Position numbers and translations under genes: made by a program. From positions 3,162,001 through 3,226,000 of the forward strand of contig NZ_CP173678.1 in the NCBI RefSeq assembly GCF_051903925.1: a stretch of 64,000 bases of DNA, given 5' to 3'. Below the pieces are notes generated by a model. It was not told the DNA's origin, made no database searches, and worked only from the letters and a program-made list of their open reading frames with translations. Of this stretch, positions 24,145-32,764 are shown piece after piece. Numbering within the stretch: position 1 is the first letter of the stretch; every line of letters starts with the position of its first letter. Source of the stretch: G051903925 sp051903925 (lineage in GTDB: Bacteria > Pseudomonadota > Alphaproteobacteria > Zavarziniales > Zavarziniaceae).

Positions 24145-25419
24145 CTACTCCGCCGGGTCGGCTGTCTCCTTGTCCTTCAGGCCGGCAATACCTACGCCGG
24201 GACGCCAGCCGCCGCCCTGGGGGGCGGTCGCCTGCTGGGCGGTGATCGCCATCGCCTCCTCCGCCCGGGCATTGCCGACGACCTTTGCCATGATCGCCGC
24301 CTGCATGCCGGACATCAGCTCGCCCTTGTGCGTCGCCAGGAATTCGGCCGAGGCGCGCTGGTTGCGCGTCGACATCTTGAGCTCCGGCATGACATAGCGG
24401 GCGAACAGGTCCCACGAGCGCAAGGTCGCCTCAGGGTTCGCCCAGTCATGGGCGAAGCCGAGCACCACGCCGAAGCCCCCGGTGATCTCCTGCAGCGACC
24501 GGATGGCGGCCACCAGTTCGTCCGGGGTGCCGACGACCGAGGTGCCGGCGCCGACCTTTCCGCCGGCCGTCTGGTCCAGCAGTTCCCATTTGTCGGCGAC
24601 GGCCTCGGCGCCGGGCCGGCCCAGGACGCGCACGTTGTATTCGTTGTGCCAGAGCTGCAGGCCGTCGACGGCTTCAGCCTGGGCCTGCTTCTTCGACTCG
24701 GCCAGATGCCACGACATCAGCACGCGCCAGTTGGCGCGATCGACCGTCTGGCCATGTTTTGCCGCGGCCTCCTCGGCAAAGGCCCATTGCGTCGGCAGCG
24801 CCTGAAGCCCCGCGGCGGACGTCGAAGCGATCGAGAGCACGCCCATGCCGTACTTGCCGGCCAACTGCATGCCCGACGGGCTGATCGACGAGGCGGCGGC
24901 CATCGGGATCCTGTCCTGAACGGGCAGGAGCTGGAGCTGCGCTTCGTTCAGCTTGAACCACTCGCCATCGTAGCTGAAGCGCTCGCCGCCTTCGAGCAGG
25001 CGGATGATGACGGCCAGCGCCTCGTCCTGGCGGTCGCGGAGCAGGAGCTGGTCGATGCCGAACGTCCGCGCGTCCGAAGGCAGGGCGCCTGGGCCGGTGC
25101 CAAAGATCACGCGGCCATCCGTCATGTGGTCCAGCTGAACGATGCGCTGCGCCACGTTGAACGGGTGGTGGTAGGGCAGGGAGACGACGCCGGTGCCCAG
25201 GCGGATCCGCTTTGTCCGCTCACCTGCAGCGGCCAGGAAGAGTTCGGGGCTGGCGATCATTTCCCAGCCGGAGGAATGATGCTCGCCAACCCAGAACTCA
25301 TCATAGCCGAGCTCGTCCAGGTGTGCGGCCAGGCGCAGGTCGCGCTTGAACTGCAGAGTAGGGTTCTCCCCCACCGGATGGTGGGGCGCCAAAAACGCGC
25401 CGAACTTCATCCTGCCCAT
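24145..25419 (-). CDS. LLM class flavin-dependent oxidoreductase
   Basis: A 424-residue luciferase-like monooxygenase using FMNH2 from a separate reductase. The N terminus MKFGAFLAPHHPVGENP and LDELGYDEFWVGEHHSSGWEMI, then LGTGVVSLPYHHPFNVAQRIVQLDHMTDGRVIFGTGPG, are typical of the bacterial luciferase/limonene monooxygenase-like subgroup. A roughly 50-residue Ala/Gly-rich C-terminal tail extends past the usual barrel. The ATG at 25419 has AGGAGGA 6 nt upstream. The substrate is unknown. Confidence 0.88.
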   Translation of the reverse strand: MGRMKFGAFLAPHHPVGENPTLQFKRDLRLAAHLDELGYDEFWVGEHHSSGWEMIASPELFLAAAGERTKRIRLGTGVVSLPYHHPFNVAQRIVQLDHMTDGRVIFGTGPGALPSDARTFGIDQLLLRDRQDEALAVIIRLLEGGERFSYDGEWFKLNEAQLQLLPVQDRIPMAAASSISPSGMQLAGKYGMGVLSIASTSAAGLQALPTQWAFAEEAAAKHGQTVDRANWRVLMSWHLAESKKQAQAEAVDGLQLWHNEYNVRVLGRPGAEAVADKWELLDQTAGGKVGAGTSVVGTPDELVAAIRSLQEITGGFGVVLGFAHDWANPEATLRSWDLFARYVMPELKMSTRNQRASAEFLATHKGELMSGMQAAIMAKVVGNARAEEAMAITAQQATAPQGGGWRPGVGIAGLKDKETADPAE

Positions 25420-25587
25420 CAGCGATCCTCCTGGTGCACGGCTGCTGGCCGTGACGCTGTTCTGTCCACGGCTTGCCGTTGCCGTGCCAGGACCATATAG
25501 CGCAATCGTCGACCGCATGGTCAGGGTTATGGGCGCCGCATGGTCCCGGCTTTCCCACCGGACGGGGAAATCATAGGATGGCGGGCG

Positions 25588-26199
25588 ATGCTGTTCTCGC
25601 TCCCCAACCTGCTCACCATGTCCCGGATCGCGGCGATCCCGGCGGTCGTTGCGACGTTCTTCTTCGACGATCCGGTATCCCACTGGCTGGCGGTCGTCCT
25701 GTTCGTGGCAGCCGGGATCACCGACTGGGCGGACGGATACTGGGCCCGCCGGTTGAACCAGCAATCCCCCTTTGGCCGCTTCCTGGACCCGATCGCGGAC
25801 AAGCTGCTGGTGGCGGCGGTCGTCCTGATGCTGGTCGCCAGCAGCGTCATCGTCCACGTCCACGTGCTGGCGGCCCTGGTCATCCTGTGCCGGGAAATCC
25901 TGGTGTCCGGCCTCCGCGAGTTCCTTGCGGAGGTCAAGGTCGGCCTGCCCGTGACGCGTCTTGCCAAGTGGAAGACGGCGGCACAGATGATGGCGCTGAC
26001 GTCGCTCCTGGTTGCGGATTCGCTGCCGGGGGACGAGGTTGTGCTGTGGATCGGCCTGCTGTTCCTGTGGTTGGCCGCGGCTTTGACATTGGTGACGGGC
26101 TTCGACTACCTGCGCGTTGGCCTTCGCCACATGATGGGGCCGCAGGCCCAGCCCCTGGGAGAGCCTATTGCCGGCAAGCAGGGCCGCGCTGCGCCCTGA
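25588..26199 (+). CDS. pgsA: CDP-diacylglycerol-glycerol-3-phosphate 3-phosphatidyltransferase
   Basis: A 203-residue integral membrane enzyme making phosphatidylglycerol phosphate, the committed step to PG and cardiolipin. The CDP-alcohol phosphotransferase motif DGx2ARx8Gx3Dx3D is present around residues 47-70 (DGYWARR, GRFLDPIADK). Four or five TM helices follow. The ATG at 25588 (MLFSLPNLLT) fits the family N terminus better than an upstream GTG/ATG. It is first in a run with mobB, moaD and moaE; pgsA next to moaDE is common in Alphaproteobacteria. Confidence 0.92.
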   Translation: MLFSLPNLLTMSRIAAIPAVVATFFFDDPVSHWLAVVLFVAAGITDWADGYWARRLNQQSPFGRFLDPIADKLLVAAVVLMLVASSVIVHVHVLAALVILCREILVSGLREFLAEVKVGLPVTRLAKWKTAAQMMALTSLLVADSLPGDEVVLWIGLLFLWLAAALTLVTGFDYLRVGLRHMMGPQAQPLGEPIAGKQGRAAP

Positions 26200-26214
26200 G
26201 CGGGAAGAGCAGGC

Positions 26215-26727
26215 GTGAAGGTCCTTGGAATCGCAGGATGGAGCGGGGCGGGCAAGACCCATCTGGTCGTCCGCCTGATCCCTGAACTCGTCGCGCGGGG
26301 ACTGCGTGTTTCGACGCTGAAGCACGCCCATCACCGCTTCGATGTCGATACGCCGGGCAAGGACAGCCATCGCCATCGCGAAGCGGGTGCGACAGAGGTG
26401 CTGGTCGCGTCCGGCACACGCTGGGCCCTGATGCACGAACTGCGCGGTGCCGAGGAGCCGAGCCTGCAAGCGCTGCTGGCTAAGCTGAGCTCGGTGGACC
26501 TTGTCCTGGTCGAAGGCTTCAAGCGCGAGGCGATTCCGAAACTGGAGGTGCACCGGGGCGGTCTGGGTTCGCCCCTGCTCGCGAACGACGATCCGGACGT
26601 TCTGGCGATCGCAACCGACTGGCCTGCCCAAGTGGCCCACGCGGGCCGGATCATTCTGCCCCTTGACGACACGGCGGCCATAGCCGACTTCGTCTGCGCT
26701 CATGTCGGGAGCGGAGCAGGCGCATGA
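26215..26727 (+). CDS. mobB: Molybdopterin-guanine dinucleotide biosynthesis adapter protein MobB
   Basis: A 170-residue P-loop protein: GIAGWSGAGKTHLVVRLIPEL at the N terminus, STLKHAHHRFDVDTPGKDS, and the Walker B-like LVLVEGFKREAIPKLEVHR. MobB binds GTP and helps MobA attach GMP to molybdopterin. GTG start with GGAAGAG upstream. It overlaps moaD by ATGA (26724-26727). The molybdenum hydroxylase subunit at the right end of the window is a type of enzyme that needs a dinucleotide cofactor. Confidence 0.92.
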   Translation: MKVLGIAGWSGAGKTHLVVRLIPELVARGLRVSTLKHAHHRFDVDTPGKDSHRHREAGATEVLVASGTRWALMHELRGAEEPSLQALLAKLSSVDLVLVEGFKREAIPKLEVHRGGLGSPLLANDDPDVLAIATDWPAQVAHAGRIILPLDDTAAIADFVCAHVGSGAGA

Positions 26728-26975
26728 AGCTTGTCTATTTTGCCTGGGTGCGCGAGCGGATCGGCATGGCGCAGGAATCCTACGACCTGCAACCCGGCCA
26801 GGCGACGGTCGCGGACGTGGTTGGCGCGCTGCGCGCCCGCGGCGGCGGTTATGAAGCTGCTCTGGGCGATCCAACGGCCGTTCGCTTCGCCGTGAACCAG
26901 GACCATGCGAAGGCGGACCATCCCGTAACACAAGACGACGAACTGGCGATTTTCCCCCCCGTCACGGGCGGCTGA
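26724..26975 (+). CDS. moaD: Molybdopterin synthase small (sulfur carrier) subunit
   Basis: An 83-residue ubiquitin-like carrier ending in the essential Gly-Gly (FPPVTGG), with VRERIGMAQESYDL and an AIFPPV C-terminal strand typical of MoaD. Its C-terminal thiocarboxylate supplies sulfur to precursor Z. Translationally coupled to mobB; moaE starts 17 nt downstream. Confidence 0.93.
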   Translation: MKLVYFAWVRERIGMAQESYDLQPGQATVADVVGALRARGGGYEAALGDPTAVRFAVNQDHAKADHPVTQDDELAIFPPVTGG

Positions 26976-26991
26976 GAAGGGCAGGGCGCAG

Positions 26992-27453
26992 ATGAGCGTC
27001 GCGGTTCAGCAGGATGATTTCGACCCCGGTGCGGAACTGGCCGCCCTGACCGAGGGGCGACGCGACATTGGCGCCGTTGTCAGCTTTGTCGGCCTGGTGC
27101 GTGACATGAGCGATGGCAGCGGCGTCAGCGCCATGACGCTTGAGCACTATCCTGGCATGACCGAGCGTAGCCTGGCGGCGATCGAGGCCGAGGCGAACGC
27201 GCGCTGGCCATTGACCGCCTCGCTGATCGTGCACCGCCATGGCCGGCTGGAGGCAGGCGACCGCATCGTGCTGGTCATCACCGCGTCTGCACACCGGCAG
27301 GCGGCGTTCGACGCCGCCGCCTTCCTGGTCGACTACCTGAAGACCCAGGCGCCCTTCTGGAAGCGTGAGGAAGGGGCAGAGGGGGACCGCTGGGTCGAGG
27401 CGCGGAGTGCCGACGACGCGGCTGCGGCACGATGGCGCAAATCCCACGAATGA
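26992..27453 (+). CDS. moaE: Molybdopterin synthase catalytic subunit
   Basis: A 153-residue MoaE. Motifs are GAVVSFVGLVRD, LEHYPGMTERSLAAIEAEA, VHRHGRLEAGDRIVLV, SAHRQAAFDAAAFLVDYLKTQAPFWKRE, with the active-site Lys residues in KTQAPFWK. It forms a heterotetramer with MoaD and inserts sulfur into cyclic pyranopterin. Last gene of the pgsA-mobB-moaD-moaE run. Confidence 0.94.
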   Translation: MSVAVQQDDFDPGAELAALTEGRRDIGAVVSFVGLVRDMSDGSGVSAMTLEHYPGMTERSLAAIEAEANARWPLTASLIVHRHGRLEAGDRIVLVITASAHRQAAFDAAAFLVDYLKTQAPFWKREEGAEGDRWVEARSADDAAAARWRKSHE

Positions 27454-27456
27454 CAG

Positions 27457-27528
27457 TGGAAAACTCTTTGCCTCACCTCGTTCTGGAAATTTCGCTGTAG
27501 AATATAGCGAACTACAGGCTGGTTGACA
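27457..27528 (+). promoter_or_regulatory. Control region upstream of cysD with overlapping dyads
   Basis: An AT-rich stretch. TTCGCTGTA-GAA-TATAGCGAA (27491-27511) is a 9-bp dyad with one mismatch. Interlocked with it is CTGTAG-N11-CTACAG (27495-27517). TTGACA at 27523-27528 could be a -35 but has no good -10 partner. GGAAA-N16-CGTT (27458-27482) is one base off an EcfG promoter. The dyads are the likely operator for the sulfate-activation genes. Confidence 0.5.
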
Positions 27529-27584
27529 TTGGGCGTGGGGGAGCTCACACAGCCGCACCCTGTCCGTCCTGGTCCCGCGTGGTC

Positions 27585-28379
27585 ATGTCGCCGCTCGATA
27601 CGCTTGAACAGCAAAGCATCTACATCCTCCGCGAGGCGTTCGCGAAGGTGAAGCCGATCGTCCTGCTCTGGTCGCTGGGCAAGGACTCCAACGTCATGAT
27701 CTGGCTGACGCGCAAGGCCTTTTTCGGCCATGTGCCCTACCCGGTCGCGCACCTGGACACTGGCGCCGAATTCCCGGAGGTCTATGCCTTCCGCGACCGC
27801 TATGCCAAGGAATGGGGCCTGGACCTGATCGCGGACGACTGTCCGCCGATCGAGATGGTGGACCAGTCCCTGCCGCCGGCCTCCCGCTTCGCGCAACGCA
27901 AGGGCCTGGGCGTCACCGAACTTGTCCGCTCGCGCCAGTTCAAGGGCGTGATCGCCGGCATCCGCCGCGATGAGCAGGCGACCCGTGCCAAGGAGCGTGT
28001 CTTCTCGCCCCGGGGCGAGAACAACGACTGGGATGTGCGCGACCAGCCACCGGAATTCTGGGACCAATTCACGACCGACATCGGCCCTGGCCAGCACCTG
28101 CGGATCCATCCGCTGCTGCATTGGACCGAGGTCGACGTGTGGCGCTATATCGAGCGCGAGAACATCCCCGTCTCGGAACTGTACTTCGCCAGGAACGGCA
28201 AGCGCTTCCGCAGCCTGGGCGAGCAGGGGATCACGTTTCCCATCGACTCGAATGCGGCGACGATCCCAGAGATCATCGACGAGCTGGTCGCGACCAGGGC
28301 GCCTGAGCGCGCCGGCCGCGCCATGGACCATGAGTCCGAGGATGCGTTCGAACGCATGCGCGCCGGGGGGTACCTGTGA
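27585..28379 (+). CDS. cysD: Sulfate adenylyltransferase subunit 2
   Basis: A 264-residue PP-loop ATPase that makes APS from sulfate and ATP together with CysN. The PP-loop reads LWSLGKDSNVMIWL (SxGKDS). The family signature LDTGAEFPEVYAFRD follows, then KGVIAGIRRDEQATRAKERVFSPRGENNDWD and PLLHWTEVDVWRYIERENIP. It is slightly shorter than the 300-residue E. coli CysD. Start is ATG 27585 or a GTG two codons earlier. It overlaps cysNC by TGATG. Confidence 0.93.
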   Translation: MSPLDTLEQQSIYILREAFAKVKPIVLLWSLGKDSNVMIWLTRKAFFGHVPYPVAHLDTGAEFPEVYAFRDRYAKEWGLDLIADDCPPIEMVDQSLPPASRFAQRKGLGVTELVRSRQFKGVIAGIRRDEQATRAKERVFSPRGENNDWDVRDQPPEFWDQFTTDIGPGQHLRIHPLLHWTEVDVWRYIERENIPVSELYFARNGKRFRSLGEQGITFPIDSNAATIPEIIDELVATRAPERAGRAMDHESEDAFERMRAGGYL

Positions 28380-30286
28380 TGCCCAAGGATCTGGTCGAAG
28401 GCGGCGCGCCCACTCCCCGCAGCCTGCTGCGCATCGTCATTGTCGGCCACGTCGACCATGGCAAGTCGACTCTGGTCGGCCGCCTGCTGCACGACACCGA
28501 CAACCTTCCCGACGGGAAGCTGGAAGAGCTGCGCGCGACGTCGGCAAAGCGCGGCATGCCGTTCGAATGGGCCTTCCTGATGGATGCGCTCCAGGCCGAG
28601 CGCGACCAGGGCATCACGATCGATTCCAGCCAGATCTGGCTGCGCACGCCGGGTCGTGACCTGGTCATCATCGACGCGCCCGGCCACAAGGAATTCCTGA
28701 AGAACATGATCACCGGCGCTGCATCGGCGGATGCGGCGCTGCTGGTGATCGACGGGCACGAAGGCGTCAAGGAGCAGTCGCGCCGGCACGGCTACTTGCT
28801 GCACCTGCTGGGCATCCGCCAAATCCTGGTGGCGGTCAACAAGATGGACCTGGTGGACGATCCCGCCGCCCGCTTCGTCGAGGTGGCGGAGGAGATCCGC
28901 GCCTACCTGTCCGGCCTGGGCGTCGAACCGGCACACATCGTGCCGATCTCTGCCCGCGACGGCGACAATGTGGTGCAGCGGTCCGACCGCTTCGGCTTCC
29001 ATGACGGGCCGACCGTATTCGAGGCACTGGACGGCTTTGCCGCCGTCACCATGCCCTCTGACCGGCCGTTGCGCCTGCCGGTTCAGGATGTCTACAAGTT
29101 CGACGAACGCCGGATCATCGCCGGGAAGATCGCCAGCGGCCGCCTTTCGGTCGGCGACACGATCGTCTTCTCGCCCTCGAACAAGACGGCCCGCATCGCC
29201 TCGATCGAGCATTGGGGCGGGCCGCAGCCGCTGGTGGCGCTGGCGGGCCAGTCCGTCGGCATCACGCTCGATGAGCAGATCTTCATCGAGCGTGGCGAGC
29301 TGATCAGCCACCTGGACCATGCGCCGATGGAGACCGATGTCTTCCGCGCGCGCCTGTTCTGGCTGGCGCACAATCCGCTGACCAAGGGCTCGCGCTGGAA
29401 GCTGCGGCTGGGCAATGCCGAGGCCGAGGCCGAGGTCCAGTCGATCGAGCGGGTGATCGACGCGACGACTCTCGACTCGAAGGCGGCGCTGTCGGTCGAG
29501 CGCAATGCCGTGGCGGAAGTCATCTTCCGCACGCGCAAGCTGGTCGCCATCGACCCGCACGACCGCAGCCCTGCGACGGGCCGCTTCGTCGTGGTGGACA
29601 AGGGGGCGATTGCCGGCGGCGGCCTGATCTCGATGGACGGCTATGCCGACCAGCGCCAGCTCGTCACCCGCAATGCGACGAACATCACCCCGGTCGAGAC
29701 GGTGGTGACGACGGCGATTCGGGAGCGGCGCAACGGGCACCGCGGTGGCGTGCTGTGGCTGACCGGCCTGTCGGGATCGGGCAAGTCGACCCTGGCCATC
29801 GCTGTCGAGCGGGCCCTGTTCGAGCGCGGCTATCAGGTCTTCGTCCTGGACGGCGACAACATCCGCACCGGCCTCAACGCCAATCTGGGCTTCTCGCCCG
29901 AGGATCGGGCCGAAAACATTCGTCGGGTGGGCGAGGTGGCGGCGCTGTTCGCGGCGGCCGGCACGATCGTCATCACGGCGTTCATCTCGCCCTATCGCTC
30001 GGACCGCGAGCGAGCCCGGGCAGCAGTGCCGCGCGCCTTCCACGAGATCCACGTGGCGGCCGACGTCGAGACCTGTGAGAAGCGCGACCCCAAGGGCCTT
30101 TATGCCAAGGCCCGCGCCGGCGAGATCAAGGACTTCACCGGAATCTCCGCACCCTATGAGGCGCCGGAGAGCCCGGAACTGGTGGTCGAGACGGGCAAGC
30201 AGTCGGTCGAGGCGTCCGTCTTCCGGATCCTGGACTATGTCGATCGGCACTTCGCGGTACCAAGCACGGAGGGCGGCGGCATCTGA
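28379..30286 (+). CDS. cysNC: Bifunctional sulfate adenylyltransferase subunit 1 / APS kinase
   Basis: A 635-residue fusion. The GTPase CysN part (about 1-445) has G1 GHVDHGKSTL, G3 DAPGHKEF, G4 NKMD and an EF-Tu-like barrel. The APS kinase CysC part (about 455-635) has GLSGSGKSTLA, DGDNIRTGLNANLGFS and EIHVAADVETCEKRDPKGLYAKA. Together with CysD it converts sulfate to PAPS for cysteine synthesis or sulfation. The fusion is common in Alphaproteobacteria and in Rhizobium NodQ. No reductase genes (cysH, cysI) are in the window. Confidence 0.95.
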   Translation: MPKDLVEGGAPTPRSLLRIVIVGHVDHGKSTLVGRLLHDTDNLPDGKLEELRATSAKRGMPFEWAFLMDALQAERDQGITIDSSQIWLRTPGRDLVIIDAPGHKEFLKNMITGAASADAALLVIDGHEGVKEQSRRHGYLLHLLGIRQILVAVNKMDLVDDPAARFVEVAEEIRAYLSGLGVEPAHIVPISARDGDNVVQRSDRFGFHDGPTVFEALDGFAAVTMPSDRPLRLPVQDVYKFDERRIIAGKIASGRLSVGDTIVFSPSNKTARIASIEHWGGPQPLVALAGQSVGITLDEQIFIERGELISHLDHAPMETDVFRARLFWLAHNPLTKGSRWKLRLGNAEAEAEVQSIERVIDATTLDSKAALSVERNAVAEVIFRTRKLVAIDPHDRSPATGRFVVVDKGAIAGGGLISMDGYADQRQLVTRNATNITPVETVVTTAIRERRNGHRGGVLWLTGLSGSGKSTLAIAVERALFERGYQVFVLDGDNIRTGLNANLGFSPEDRAENIRRVGEVAALFAAAGTIVITAFISPYRSDRERARAAVPRAFHEIHVAADVETCEKRDPKGLYAKARAGEIKDFTGISAPYEAPESPELVVETGKQSVEASVFRILDYVDRHFAVPSTEGGGI

Positions 30287-30333
30287 TGCCGCGTCCTCTG
30301 CCATCTGGGTAGTCGACGCAGGAGTTTTCCACT

Positions 30334-30360
30334 CCCACTATGGGCTTTCGCCATGGTGGG
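30334..30360 (+). terminator. Hairpin between cysNC and the amidotransferase gene
   Basis: CCCACTATGG, loop GCTTTCG, CCATGGTGGG: a 10-bp stem with one G/T position, 12 nt before the TTG start of the next gene. It could be a terminator of cysDNC or a structure in the leader of the next gene; there is no U-run. Confidence 0.45.
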
Positions 30361-30372
30361 TGAGGGCAGGCA

Positions 30373-31158
30373 TTGAGCGGACGGGGCACGCGCAAACCGG
30401 TCGTTGGCGTTATCGGCTCGACCTTCCTGGTCAACGACCGCTTCGCAACGCAACTCGTCGGCGAAGCCAACCTGTGGGCGGTGGCTGATGTGGCGGGGGC
30501 CCAACCGCTGATGATCCCGGGCATTCCGGAGCTTTCGGACATCGGGGCTCTTCTCGACATCGTCGACGGCGTGCTGTTGACCGGTGCGCGCGCCAACGTG
30601 CACCCCACATTCTACGGCACCGCACCCGATGCGCGGTACGAGCCCTATGACCTGCGGCGGGACGAGACGGCACTAGCCCTGTCACGGGCCTGTGTGGACC
30701 ATGGCGTACCGCTGCTCGGCATCTGCCGCGGCCTGCAGGAAATGAATGTGGCTTTCGGTGGCACGCTTCATCCGGAAGTGCGGGACCTGCCGGGTCGCAT
30801 GAATCACCGCGCCCCGCGGCAGGAGGACGGCGATTTCCACCCCGATCCCCTGGTCGTCTTTGCCGACAGGCACGACGTGCGCCTGACGCCCGGCGGGACC
30901 TTTGCCCGTTTGCTGGGTCGCGACGTGATCCGCGTCAATTCCCTGCACGGCCAGGCGGTGGAAGTGGCGGGCGACCGCGTGATCGTCGAGGGCCTGGCCG
31001 AAGACGGGACGGTCGAGGCGATCCGCATCGCCGATGCGCCCGGCTTTGCCCTGGGCGTCCAGTGGCACGCGGAATACGACCCCCAGACCAACCCGATCAA
31101 CCGGACGCTGTTCCAGGCGTTCGGCGCGGCCGTCACCGCCGGTCGAGCAGTGCGCTGA
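30373..31158 (+). CDS. Class I glutamine amidotransferase-like, PuuD-type gamma-glutamyl hydrolase
   Basis: A 261-residue peptidase C26 protein. N-terminal PVVGVIGST, the catalytic Cys in LLGICRGLQEMNVAFGG, VNSLHGQAV, and His/Glu in LGVQWHAEYDP complete the triad. The family hydrolyses gamma-glutamyl bonds, for example gamma-glutamyl-GABA in putrescine breakdown. The start is TTG at 30373 with GAGGGCAGG upstream; no ATG fits. No other putrescine gene is adjacent, so the substrate is open. Confidence 0.85.
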   Translation: MSGRGTRKPVVGVIGSTFLVNDRFATQLVGEANLWAVADVAGAQPLMIPGIPELSDIGALLDIVDGVLLTGARANVHPTFYGTAPDARYEPYDLRRDETALALSRACVDHGVPLLGICRGLQEMNVAFGGTLHPEVRDLPGRMNHRAPRQEDGDFHPDPLVVFADRHDVRLTPGGTFARLLGRDVIRVNSLHGQAVEVAGDRVIVEGLAEDGTVEAIRIADAPGFALGVQWHAEYDPQTNPINRTLFQAFGAAVTAGRAVR

Positions 31159-31228
31159 GTGCAGGACGTCGACCGCTTGCCGGTTAAGGAAGCCCGGCAA
31201 GCGGCCGACGTAGCGCTCCCCAGTTCGC

Positions 31229-32116
31229 TCAAGCCGCCAGGGCGAGGCCGTGGGTGGTGCGGTCGAAGTCGTCCATCAGCTGGCGCGTGATGGCGCCCAC
31301 CTCGAAGCGATAGGGGCCGATCTCGCCGACCGGGCTCACCTCGGCGGCGGTGCCGGTCAGGAAGCACTGCTCGAAGCCCTCGAGCTCGTCGGGCAGGATG
31401 TGCCGCTCGATCACCTGGATGCCGCGGGCGCGGGCCAGGTCGATCACGGTGCGGCGGGTGATGCCGTCCAGGAAGCAGTCCGGCTTGGGCGTATGCAGCG
31501 CGCCGTCCTTGACGAAGAAGATGTTGGCGCCCGTCGCCTCCGCCACATAGCCGCGATAGTCGAGCATCATCGCGTCGGCGAAGCCCTTGGCCTCCGCCTC
31601 GTGCTTGGACAGGGTGCAGATCATGTAGAGCCCGGCCGCCTTGCTGGCGGTGGGGGCCGTGTCGGGAGCCGGGCGGCGCCACGGCGCCATCATCAGGCGC
31701 AGACCCTTCAGCTTGGCCTCGGGCGAGAAATAGCTGGGCCAGACCCAGGTGGCGATCGCCACGTTGATCTTCGCAGACTGGGCGGCAACACCCATCATCT
31801 CGCTCCCGCGCCAGGCAACAGGCCGCACATAGCCGTCCACGATCTTGTTCGCGGCACAGGTCTCGCGCGTCGCCTGGTCGATCTGGGCGACGGAGAAGGG
31901 CAGGTCGAAGCCAAGCAGCTTCGCCGAATTCTCCAGCCGGGCGGAATGCTCGGTCAGCTTGAAGACATTGCCGCCATAGACGCGCTCGCCCTCGAAGACG
32001 CAGCTGGCATAGTGCAGGGCGTGGGTCAGTACGTGGATCTTGGCGTCCCGCCACGGCACGAGCTGGCCGTTGAGCCAGATGAATCCATCGCGATCGTCGA
32101 AGGGGAGAACGCTCAT
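31229..32116 (-). CDS. ilvE: Branched-chain amino acid aminotransferase
   Basis: A 295-residue fold-type IV PLP enzyme: FIWLNGQLVPWRDAKIHVLTHALHY, VFEGERVYGG, the PLP Lys in ASKAAGLYMICTLSKHEA region, EATGANIFFVKDG and GITRRTVIDLA. It transfers amino groups between Leu/Ile/Val and 2-oxoglutarate. The ATG at 32116 is preferred, with AGGA about 8-11 nt upstream; another in-frame ATG at 32125 has no ribosome site. Divergent from the MarR gene with a dyad between them. Confidence 0.93.
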   Translation of the reverse strand: MSVLPFDDRDGFIWLNGQLVPWRDAKIHVLTHALHYASCVFEGERVYGGNVFKLTEHSARLENSAKLLGFDLPFSVAQIDQATRETCAANKIVDGYVRPVAWRGSEMMGVAAQSAKINVAIATWVWPSYFSPEAKLKGLRLMMAPWRRPAPDTAPTASKAAGLYMICTLSKHEAEAKGFADAMMLDYRGYVAEATGANIFFVKDGALHTPKPDCFLDGITRRTVIDLARARGIQVIERHILPDELEGFEQCFLTGTAAEVSPVGEIGPYRFEVGAITRQLMDDFDRTTHGLALAA

Positions 32117-32193
32117 TGTCCGCATCCTGGAAGCCGGCCGTTGCCGGGGCTGTTCGCCTTGCTTTGTGCAAAGACTAGGCTCGCGCTCCGAGA

Positions 32194-32214
32194 TATGTCA
32201 ATATGGCTGACATA
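32194..32214. promoter_or_regulatory. Putative MarR operator between ilvE and the petP-like gene
   Basis: TATGTCA-N7-TGACATA, a perfect 7-bp inverted repeat in an AT-rich patch 56-76 nt before the MarR start and about 80-100 nt before ilvE. The position suits autoregulation by the adjacent MarR protein. Confidence 0.55.
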
Positions 32215-32269
32215 ATTTGCCCGTGAGTCCCGACCGCCGGTCCGCTCACGCGCCGCGCCGCGAGTTGCC

Positions 32270-32764
32270 ATGTCCGAGACGATTGCCCGACCCAACCCGC
32301 TGTTCCTGCGCGAGGAGGACTTGCGCCAGGGGATCGAGCTTCTGTTCTTCGCCTACCGCTACTTCACGGCAGACCCGGATGAGATCCTGGCCCAGAAAGG
32401 GTTTGGCCGGGCCCATCACCGGGTCCTGCACTTCCTGGGGCGCCATCCCGGCATCTCGGTCGCCGAACTTCTGGCGATCCTGGGCATCACCAAGCAGAGC
32501 CTGTCGCGTGTCCTGGCCCAATTGGTGGACGAAGGTTACGTCGTGCAGGAGGCGGACGCTGGCGACCGCCGCCGCCGCCTGCTGCGCCTGACCGACCAGG
32601 GCGAGGCATTCGAGCGCGAAGTCTCCGCCCCCCAACGCGCCCGGGTCACGCGCGCCTACCGCGAGGCCGGAGCCGAGGCGGTCGCCGGATACCGCAAGGT
32701 GCTGCTGGGCCTGATCGACGAGAAGGATCGCGATCACATCATGGCCCTGGTGGAGCGCAGCTGA
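32270..32764 (+). CDS. MarR-family regulator (PetP-like)
   Basis: A 164-residue MarR protein: FGRAHHRVLHFLGRHPGISVAELLAILGITKQSLSRVLAQLVDEGYVVQ, with the wing DAGDRRRRLLRLTDQG. It overlaps the response regulator by TGATG (32761-32765). A MarR gene fused in an operon to an OmpR-type regulator is the petP-petR arrangement of Rhodobacter capsulatus, where PetR is needed for bc1 expression. Here the pet (fbc) genes are not adjacent, so the symbol is not assigned. Confidence 0.87.
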   Translation: MSETIARPNPLFLREEDLRQGIELLFFAYRYFTADPDEILAQKGFGRAHHRVLHFLGRHPGISVAELLAILGITKQSLSRVLAQLVDEGYVVQEADAGDRRRRLLRLTDQGEAFEREVSAPQRARVTRAYREAGAEAVAGYRKVLLGLIDEKDRDHIMALVERS

